Source of the DNA: Chloroflexota bacterium
GTDB taxonomy: Bacteria > Chloroflexota > Anaerolineae > UBA4142
Direction: 5' to 3'
DNA: 25,182 bases
Assembly: GCA_016199405.1 (NCBI GenBank)
Contig: JACQGS010000297.1
Location: 1 to 25,182, forward strand
In this document: positions 6,115 to 12,039 of the stretch, one piece after another
Layout of the letters: each line of letters starts with the position of its first letter
How positions within the stretch are numbered: the first letter of the stretch is position 1
Program-made: the position numbers and the translations under genes
Notes under the pieces: generated by a model
The model's input: the letters and a program-made list of their open reading frames with translations, nothing else
What the model was told of the DNA's origin: nothing
Database searches by the model: none

Positions 6115-7566
6115 ATGATTCGCAAAGAAGATTTCACACGCGTTGACGAATTCGTTTGGGAATTGCCGCGCGCGTATCGCTACGATATGCGCGCGCCGGC
6201 GCGGCTGTACGCCGACGAAGCGTTGCTCGACGATGCGCTCGGCGATGATTCGCTCACGCAATTGGTGAACACCGCGACGTTGCCCGGCATCGTGAAGTAC
6301 GCGATAGCGATGCCGGATATTCACCAGGGTTATGGCGCACCAGTTGGCGGCGTGTTTGCCACGCAATTGCCGGACGGCGTGATTTCGCCGGGCGCGATCG
6401 GGTACGATATCAATTGCGGCGTGCGCGTGCTCGCCTCGAAAATCGACGCGGCAGAAATTCAGCCGCACCTCAACGATCTGGCGAACGCGCTCTACAAAAA
6501 TTGTCCGAGCGGCGTCGGCGTCGAAGGCACCACGCCGCTAACCACCGGCAAACTCGAGCACGTGCTCGAACTGGGCGCGGAATGGGCGTTGCAAAATAAA
6601 TATGCGACGCGCGACGATTTGCAACACACCGAAGAGTCCGGCAAGATGCCGGGCGCGGACGCATCGAAAGTTTCCAGCCGCGCGAAAAATCGCGGGATGG
6701 CTCAACTCGGCACGCTTGGCGCCGGCAATCATTTCATCGAAGTGGATCGCGTCGCGGAAATATTTGACGCGGCAGTCGCCGAAGCCCTCGGCTTGTTTCC
6801 GAATCAAGTCGTCACGCAAATTCATTGCGGCTCGCGCGGTTTGGGGCATCAAGTCTGCACCGATTACGTGAATATTTTTCAACGCACGGCGCGCGAATAC
6901 AACATTCGCTTGCCTGACCGCGAGCTTGTGTGCGCGCCGTTCGATTCCGAAGAGGGGCAGGATTATTTGCGCGCGATGGCGGCGGCGGCGAATTTCGCGT
7001 TTTGCAATCGCCAAGTGCTTGCGCATCACATTCGCCGGTCGTTCGAGCAAACGCTGAAGGGAAAAGTGCGCGATTTTCGTTTGCACCAAGTGTACGATAT
7101 CGCGCACAATATGGGCAAGGTCGAAGAGCACGAACTCGACGGCACGCGCGTGAAGCTGTGCGTGCATCGCAAAGGCGCGACGCGCGCGTTCGGTCCGGGC
7201 TCGCCGGTCTTGCCGGACGATTTGAAAGCCATCGGTCAGCCGGTTTTAATTCCCGGCTCGATGGGAACCGCATCGTATATTTTGATCGGCACTGCCGGCT
7301 CGATGGCGCAAACCTTCGGATCGAGTTGTCACGGCGCGGGGCGCGTGATGAGCCGCTCGCGAGCGAAGCATGAAATTCGTGGCGACACATTGCGCGATGA
7401 ACTGGTCGCGCGCGGCATCGCCGTCCGCGCCGGCTCACTGCCGGGACTCGCCGAAGAAGCGCCGCAGGCGTACAAAGATGTATCGCGCGTGGTCGAGGTC
7501 GTGCATCGCGCCGGCATCGGCAAAAAAATCGCGCGGTTGGAGCCGATGGCGGTGATCAAGGGATAA
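6115..7566 (+). CDS. rtcB: RNA-splicing ligase RtcB (3'-phosphate/5'-OH ligase)
   Basis: RtcB joins RNA 2',3'-cyclic-phosphate or 3'-phosphate ends to 5'-OH ends using GTP and Mn2+. Seen in order: IHQGYGAPVGGVFAT; GAIGYDINCGVRVL with the Mn-binding Cys; GTLGAGNHFIEVD; QIHCGSRGLGHQV; YDIAHNMGKVEEH; HRKGATRAFGPGSP, carrying the histidine that is guanylylated; PGSMGTASYIL; and CHGAGRVMSR. The length of 483 aa is standard. I chose ATG 6115 (MIRKEDF). In-frame starts further upstream, such as ATG 6088, lie in the palindromic repeat and would add MPRPYADGL. Archease lies directly upstream. Confidence 0.95.
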   Translation: MIRKEDFTRVDEFVWELPRAYRYDMRAPARLYADEALLDDALGDDSLTQLVNTATLPGIVKYAIAMPDIHQGYGAPVGGVFATQLPDGVISPGAIGYDINCGVRVLASKIDAAEIQPHLNDLANALYKNCPSGVGVEGTTPLTTGKLEHVLELGAEWALQNKYATRDDLQHTEESGKMPGADASKVSSRAKNRGMAQLGTLGAGNHFIEVDRVAEIFDAAVAEALGLFPNQVVTQIHCGSRGLGHQVCTDYVNIFQRTAREYNIRLPDRELVCAPFDSEEGQDYLRAMAAAANFAFCNRQVLAHHIRRSFEQTLKGKVRDFRLHQVYDIAHNMGKVEEHELDGTRVKLCVHRKGATRAFGPGSPVLPDDLKAIGQPVLIPGSMGTASYILIGTAGSMAQTFGSSCHGAGRVMSRSRAKHEIRGDTLRDELVARGIAVRAGSLPGLAEEAPQAYKDVSRVVEVVHRAGIGKKIARLEPMAVIKG

Positions 7567-7571
7567 GCGCG

Positions 7572-7600
7572 TTGACGCCTCGCGACGGAGATGCTATACT
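7572..7600 (+). promoter_or_regulatory. Sigma70 promoter of the HNH gene pair
   Basis: TTGACG (7572-7577), a 17-nt spacer, then TATACT (7595-7600). The Shine-Dalgarno GGAGGAA at 7608-7614 and the ATG at 7620 follow, giving a very short leader. Confidence 0.75.
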
Positions 7601-7619
7601 CGCGCGCGGAGGAAGCGAA

Positions 7620-8084
7620 ATGGGAAATCAAGTAACTTTGACTCTGCCCAGAGAGTTGTACGAACATGCCAAGCGATGGGCGACGCTGACCCATCGCGGG
7701 TTGCCCGAAACGCTCACGGATACTCTGGCACTGGCATTGCATCCAATGTACTCCGCGCCGTTACCTGAAAAGTCCATAACTGCTCTTAGCAATCGTGAAG
7801 TGATCACCTTGACGAGAATGAAGATGCAATCCAAGCAGGGGCATCGTCTCAACGAATTGTTGCGGAAACAACGTGAGGGTGATCTGGCGAACAACCAGCA
7901 ACGCGAATTGCTCGCCTTGATGCAAGTTTATGATCGGTTGTGGGTTCGCCAATCCGAAGCATTGGCAGAAGCAGTTCGACGTGGTTTGCGGGAGCCGCTT
8001 GAGCCGCGAAGTCCGCGTCAATTCCGGATTATGTCCGCACACGCGTGCGCTCCCAAGCCCGGCATCGTTGCGGCTATTGCTTGA
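7620..8084 (+). CDS. Small protein upstream of and overlapping an HNH endonuclease; RHH-like N-terminus
   Basis: This is a 154-aa protein of unknown function, starting at ATG 7620 behind GGAGGAA. The N-terminus MGNQVTLTLPRELYEHAKRW, followed by helical sequence, resembles a ribbon-helix-helix (CopG/MetJ-type) DNA-binding fold; this is my reading, not a verified match. The middle (RLNELLRKQREGDL and QRELLALMQVYDRLWVRQSE) ends in AEAVRRGLREPLEP. From memory, this type of protein is often found directly before HNH genes in cyanobacteria and Chloroflexota. Its last 40 nt overlap the HNH gene in another frame, so translation is probably coupled. It could be an antitoxin-like or regulatory partner. 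Confidence 0.75.
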   Translation: MGNQVTLTLPRELYEHAKRWATLTHRGLPETLTDTLALALHPMYSAPLPEKSITALSNREVITLTRMKMQSKQGHRLNELLRKQREGDLANNQQRELLALMQVYDRLWVRQSEALAEAVRRGLREPLEPRSPRQFRIMSAHACAPKPGIVAAIA

Positions 8085-8434
8085 CCCGACAAGATTATGT
8101 ACCGTGGACGCTTGAAGTTGAACACATCGTTCCGCTATCCAAAGGCGGGGCAAGCAATGAAGAAAACCTTTGGCTCGCTTGCCGTTCTTGCAATCTGTAC
8201 AAGAGCGATCAGACGCATGCGCGTGACCCATTGACCGGGCGGCGTGTGCGTCTCTTTAATCCTCGCCGTCAAAAGTGGAAACTCCATTTCCAATGGAGCG
8301 GAGACGGGTTGATGATTATTGGACGGACGGCTTGCGGGCGCGTGACTGTGATTGCGCTCAATCTGAACAACCTGATTGCCGTAACAGTACGACGAAACTG
8401 GATGAAAGCCGGTTGGCATCCTCCAGAGGATTGA
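8045..8434 (+). CDS. HNH endonuclease
   Basis: HNH nucleases cut DNA with a single-metal beta-beta-alpha fold. The protein shows CGYC (first zinc pair), LEVEHIVPLSKGG with the catalytic His, NEENLWLACRSCNLYKSD (Asn and the second Cys pair) and a downstream HAR. The C-terminal half (DPLTGRRVRLFNPRRQKWKL ... RRNWMKAGWHPP) is the usual extension of this subfamily. GTG 8045 is the first usable start and gives 129 aa. However, homology-like sequence (IPDYVRTRV) continues upstream of it in the same frame back to a TGA near 7997, with no ATG, GTG or TTG available. The start may therefore be non-standard (ATT) or the true N-terminus is shortened. Confidence 0.85.
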   Translation: MRSQARHRCGYCLTRQDYVPWTLEVEHIVPLSKGGASNEENLWLACRSCNLYKSDQTHARDPLTGRRVRLFNPRRQKWKLHFQWSGDGLMIIGRTACGRVTVIALNLNNLIAVTVRRNWMKAGWHPPED

Positions 8435-8441
8435 TTCTTGA

Positions 8442-9404
8442 ATGCGACTTGAGAGTATCTCAGTATCCGAATCCATCGGCGCGATCCTCATCCACAACAT
8501 TATCGGCGCGGATGGACGAAAAGTGTTTTCTAAAGGACATCTCGTCAGCGCGCAAGACGTGGAAAAACTACGCGCGCTCGGAATGCCAAGTGTTTACGCC
8601 GCGATGCTCGACGCAGGTGACGTGCGCGAAGACGACGCGGCGGCGCGGCTCGCGCGTGCGGTTGCCGGCGATGGCATTGATCGGAGCAAGCCGAGCGGCG
8701 GACGCGTGAATCTGTACGCGACGAATACCGGTTTCTTGCGCGTGGGTTCGCAGAAACTCAAACGCCTAAATGAATTGCGCGGCGTAACGCTGGCGACAAT
8801 TCCAAGTTATTCATCGGTCGCGCCAAAGAAAATGATCGCAACTCTCAAAACGATTGGGTTGGCATTGCCGGAGAAAATTTTGCGCGAGGCAGAGCAGATC
8901 GGCGCGGTCGTGAGCGTTGCGCCGGTCGCGCGGCAGAACGCGGCGATCATTTTGACCGGGAGCGCGAGCGGCAAGGCACGCGTGCAGGAGTTGTTTTTGC
9001 CGCCGATCCGCGCGCGGATTGAAGCCGCCGGCGCGCGCGTCGTCGTGGAGGATTTTGTCGCGGAGGACGAAGCCGAAATCGCGCAAGCGATTGAGCGCGC
9101 CGTTACGCGCGCGGGGGTGCAGCTCATTGTACTCGCCGGCGAAACCTCGATTATGGACGCGGATGATATTACGCCGCGCGGGATTGAGCGCGCGGGCGGT
9201 GAGATCGAACTTTATGGTGCGCCGGTCGAGCCGGGCAATCTGCTTTTGCTCGCGTATCGCGGCGACACGCCGATCATCGGCGCGCCGGGCTGCATCAAAT
9301 CGCGCGAGACGAATGTCGTTGACCTGATCTTGCCACGGCTGTTGATCGGCGAACGCGTTGCGCGCGCGGATGTGATTGCGTTAGCAGAGGGCGGGTTATT
9401 GTAA
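8442..9404 (+). CDS. Molybdopterin-binding domain protein (MoaB/MogA/MoeA-like)
   Basis: A 320-aa protein. Its C-terminal half carries a MoCF_biosynth-like fold: AAIILTGSASGKARVQELFL, then LIVLAGETSIMDADDITPRG (in place of the GGTG/GGxS motif), and GNLLLLAYRGDTPIIGAPGC. The N-terminal ~100 residues (SIGAILIHNIIGADGRKVFSKGHLVSAQDVEKL) resemble a MoeA-type substrate loop region. Enzymes of this fold handle molybdopterin in cofactor synthesis. No other molybdenum genes lie in this window, so the substrate cannot be fixed. ATG 8442 lies 7 nt after the HNH stop. The downstream glutaredoxin-like gene follows after 14 nt, suggesting an operon. Confidence 0.8.
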   Translation: MRLESISVSESIGAILIHNIIGADGRKVFSKGHLVSAQDVEKLRALGMPSVYAAMLDAGDVREDDAAARLARAVAGDGIDRSKPSGGRVNLYATNTGFLRVGSQKLKRLNELRGVTLATIPSYSSVAPKKMIATLKTIGLALPEKILREAEQIGAVVSVAPVARQNAAIILTGSASGKARVQELFLPPIRARIEAAGARVVVEDFVAEDEAEIAQAIERAVTRAGVQLIVLAGETSIMDADDITPRGIERAGGEIELYGAPVEPGNLLLLAYRGDTPIIGAPGCIKSRETNVVDLILPRLLIGERVARADVIALAEGGLL

Positions 9405-9418
9405 AAAAGGGAGGAAAA

Positions 9419-9748
9419 ATGTCGCGACGTCTGGTGGTTTACACGCGCACGTTCGATTGTCCGTACTGGGAGCGCGCGAAAGCGTTTCTCGAGGCGCATC
9501 ACATTCCTTATCACATGATTTATATTGACCAGGATGCGCAAGCAAAAAGGCAAGTCTTGCAATGGACGGGGATGGAGATTGTTCCGACGCTCGTCATCGC
9601 GGAAGAAAATTCGCTCGAGCCGTTTTTTCCGCCTGCGCCGCTCGCAGACGATCAATCGCCGCACGGCGTGGATCGCGGCACGCTGTTCAGCGAGCCCAGC
9701 GACCGGCGATTAGAAATATTTTTGCGGCGGCATGGAATCATGAAATAA
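9419..9748 (+). CDS. Glutaredoxin-like protein with CPYW motif
   Basis: A 109-aa thioredoxin-fold protein. The N-terminal strand RLVVYTRTFDCPYWERAKAF carries the active-site region at about residues 14-17. Only the first cysteine is present (CPYW instead of CPYC), so a dithiol mechanism is not possible and a monothiol role is more likely. The cis-proline segment is MEIVPTLVI (about 51-59). A proline-rich stretch EPFFPPAPLADD and a C-terminal SDRRLEIFLRRHGI helix follow. GGGAGG stands just before ATG 9419. It is the last gene before the bidirectional terminator at 9750-9785. Confidence 0.82.
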   Translation: MSRRLVVYTRTFDCPYWERAKAFLEAHHIPYHMIYIDQDAQAKRQVLQWTGMEIVPTLVIAEENSLEPFFPPAPLADDQSPHGVDRGTLFSEPSDRRLEIFLRRHGIMK

Positions 9749-9749
9749 G

Positions 9750-9785
9750 AAAAAACCGGAGAACGAAAACGTTCTCCGGTTTTTT
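9750..9785. terminator. Bidirectional rho-independent terminator between convergent genes
   Basis: AAAAAACCGGAGAACG (9750-9765), an AAAA loop, and CGTTCTCCGGTTTTTT (9770-9785) form a perfect 16-bp hairpin with T-tracts in both directions. It serves the glutaredoxin-like gene on the plus strand and era on the minus strand. Confidence 0.93.
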
Positions 9786-9803
9786 CTTCGCCCCGCGCCG
9801 CAA

Positions 9804-10709
9804 TTATTTTTCGTCGAGCAAACCCAAGTCCCGCAAACTACTCTCTTCCCCGCGCCAATCTTTCCACACCTTGACCCACAGTTCGAGATACGCGGCGTGC
9901 CCCAGCCATTGCTCAATTTCTTGCCGCGCCGCCTGCCCGATTTGCTTGAGCATCGCGCCGCGCGCGCCAATCACAATCCCTTTTTGCGATTCGCGCTCGA
10001 CGTAGATCGTCGCGCCGATATGCGTCAACGTTGGACTGCGCGCCTGCCATTCATCAATCGCGACTGCCGCCGCATGTGGAACTTCTTGCCGCGTGTTCAG
10101 CAAGACTTGCTCGCGAATAATTTCCGCCGCCATCGCTTGCAGGTTCTGATCCGTGACAATATCGGCGGCAAAATATTCCGGTCCCTCCGGTAATTGCGCG
10201 AGGATTTGATCGAGCAGCTTTGGCAAATTTTCGCCCAGCGATGCGCTCACGCGCATCCAATCCACATGCGGCGTCAACGCCCAATGCGCTTGCGTCACTG
10301 TCTCGACGTTCGCCGGCTTGAGCAAATCCATTTTGTTCAGCGCGAGCAAGACCGGCGCGCGCGCTTTCTCTTTCAATAACGCACCGATCCGAATATCTTC
10401 ATCGGTTGGCAGGCGCGAACCATCCGTCACAAACACGATCGCGTCCACATCGTCGATCGCGTTCGTCGCGGTTTGCACCATCGTACGGTTGAGAAGTGGG
10501 GCGCGCGCGCCGGTCAGTTGGTGAATGCCGGGCGTGTCGACGAAAATGATTTGCGCGTCAGCGCGCGTGAGAATGCCGCGCACGACGCGCCGGGTCGTTT
10601 GCGGCTTGGACGAGACGATGGCAATTTTCGCGCCGACGAACGCGTTGACGAGCGTCGATTTGCCGACGTTCGGCTTGCCGATAACCGCCACGAACCCGGA
10701 TTTATGCAT
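9804..10709 (-). CDS. era: GTPase Era
   Basis: Era is an essential GTPase that binds the 3' end of 16S rRNA during 30S maturation. The G motifs are G1 GKPNVGKST (about residues 11-19), G3 DTPGIH, G4 NKMD and G5 SASLGEN. The C-terminal KH domain includes GIVIGARGAMLKQIGQAARQ. Length 301 aa is normal. The start is MHKSGFVAVIG at 10709; longer reading frames upstream run back into the neighbouring hydrolase gene. No strong Shine-Dalgarno is visible. The 32-nt gap to the upstream hydrolase gene suggests co-transcription. Confidence 0.96.
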   Translation of the reverse strand: MHKSGFVAVIGKPNVGKSTLVNAFVGAKIAIVSSKPQTTRRVVRGILTRADAQIIFVDTPGIHQLTGARAPLLNRTMVQTATNAIDDVDAIVFVTDGSRLPTDEDIRIGALLKEKARAPVLLALNKMDLLKPANVETVTQAHWALTPHVDWMRVSASLGENLPKLLDQILAQLPEGPEYFAADIVTDQNLQAMAAEIIREQVLLNTRQEVPHAAAVAIDEWQARSPTLTHIGATIYVERESQKGIVIGARGAMLKQIGQAARQEIEQWLGHAAYLELWVKVWKDWRGEESSLRDLGLLDEK

Positions 10710-10741
10710 GATTTGAATTTTGCTTTGGGTTACCCACGTTT

Positions 10742-11944
10742 TTATTTTGCCAGTGTTTTCAGGCGGTCGTAGACGGGGCGACCCAAGATGTGGAACGCGC
10801 CGGTCTCTTGCGTCATATCCTGAAAGTCCAAATTCCACAGAAACGCCGCGCCCACATAGCCATAACTTTTCATCATCTGAAATGCCTTGACGGTCCATTG
10901 GGCTTGCTGTTCGAGCGTGATGGATTTAGCGTACTCGTAACCTTTTTTCGGCGTGGGATCGACCGCCCAGCCAAATTCCGTGACCCAAATTCTTTTCCCG
11001 CTATCGCCATTTAACACCATCGTTTCACGATAGCGCTCCAAGGTTCCCCGGAAAAAGAAGGAAGGATGATCAAAGAAAGCGTTACACTGATTCTTGGTCA
11101 GCGGCGCGGCATCGGGAGCATTGCAAAAGCCGCTCGGATGCGCGCCAATCGCGTCCGAATTTTGTTTCAGTCCGTTCTGATAGAGTTCCTTGAGAAACTT
11201 GACGTCGTCAATCGCGGTCGTCCCATCGTCATAGCCGGTCGGCGTCGGCGCGCCGGAAATGACCGTGACGCTCGGGCAGTTTTTCTTGATGCCCGCGTAC
11301 GCGCGCTTGAGCATATCCATATACGCCGCCGCCGAGATCGGCTTGCCGTGCCATTCGGTCAGCAGATTGTGCTCGTTCCAGACTTCCATCGCGCCTAAAC
11401 CGCGTTGGCAAAAAAAACTGGCGACCCCGCTCATAAAATTCGCGGCGTCTTGCATATTATCCGGCGGACCCGATCCGCCCGCGCCGTTATCCGCGCGTGT
11501 CCATTTCGGCGCGCAGGTCACGCTAAAGAGCACGCGCAAGCCGCGCGCTTGGGCGGCGTCGGTCAACGCGATTATTTTGTTGAGATCAGCAAGTCCTCTC
11601 TCAAGTTCAAAATCACACCAGCGCAATTGGATCTTGACCCAATCAAATCCCAATTGTTGCACCTCACCCATCGATTGCTTCGGGTCACGCGCGGTCCAAT
11701 TCACTTGCGCGCCGTAGCCCATACTGTAACGCGGCAGCGGCGTGAGAAACGGAGTCTTGGGCGCGGGCGACGCGGATGTCGTCGGCGGCGCGGCGGTTCC
11801 ATCGGTCACCCCAATCGCGACTTTGGTCGGCGCGGTTTCGCTCGGTTCGTCATCGGGAGGTGGCGTCCCCAAGCTCACGATGCCCGGAATCTCACACCCG
11901 AACAGCAGCATACTGCCGATAACGAGAATTCGGGACAACCGCAT
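10742..11944 (-). CDS. Exported lipoprotein, GH clan-A (cellulase-like) glycoside hydrolase
   Basis: MRLSRILVIGSMLLFGC is a lipoprotein signal with a lipobox (LLFGC), so the protein is probably anchored outside the membrane. A Thr/Pro/Ala-rich linker follows (about residues 30-75), then a TIM-barrel of about 320 residues. Clan GH-A residues are visible: acid/base Glu in MEVWNEHNLL and nucleophile Glu in IWVTEFGWAVDP. GH5 or GH39-like is as far as I can place it; the substrate is unknown. ATG 11944 fits the signal peptide. ATG 11983 is an alternative with GAGG upstream, but it lies in a hairpin. The barrel is a close paralog of the C-terminal part of the gene at 12040-14883. Confidence 0.82.
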   Translation of the reverse strand: MRLSRILVIGSMLLFGCEIPGIVSLGTPPPDDEPSETAPTKVAIGVTDGTAAPPTTSASPAPKTPFLTPLPRYSMGYGAQVNWTARDPKQSMGEVQQLGFDWVKIQLRWCDFELERGLADLNKIIALTDAAQARGLRVLFSVTCAPKWTRADNGAGGSGPPDNMQDAANFMSGVASFFCQRGLGAMEVWNEHNLLTEWHGKPISAAAYMDMLKRAYAGIKKNCPSVTVISGAPTPTGYDDGTTAIDDVKFLKELYQNGLKQNSDAIGAHPSGFCNAPDAAPLTKNQCNAFFDHPSFFFRGTLERYRETMVLNGDSGKRIWVTEFGWAVDPTPKKGYEYAKSITLEQQAQWTVKAFQMMKSYGYVGAAFLWNLDFQDMTQETGAFHILGRPVYDRLKTLAK

Positions 11945-11970
11945 ACCGCGCAAACGCGCCGAAAATTGAA

Positions 11971-11991
11971 GAGGCGAGTCCATCTCGCCTC
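11971..11991 (-). terminator. Hairpin between the two glycoside hydrolase genes (possible attenuator/terminator)
   Basis: GAGGCGAG (11971-11978) and CTCGCCTC (11984-11991) form an 8-bp stem with a 5-nt loop. In the minus-strand reading it is followed by TTCAATTTTC. It could end or attenuate the upstream 947-aa gene, or be another small palindromic repeat. The T-tract is weak. Confidence 0.45.
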
Positions 11992-12039
11992 TGTTCGCAA
12001 GTTTTTTCGAGTCCATTCTGACTTTCGGTTTACAAGAAT

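Noticed and set aside
10710..10898. N-terminal extension of Era
   Set aside because: It overlaps the upstream hydrolase gene; Era proteins begin close to the P-loop as MHKSGFVAVIG does.
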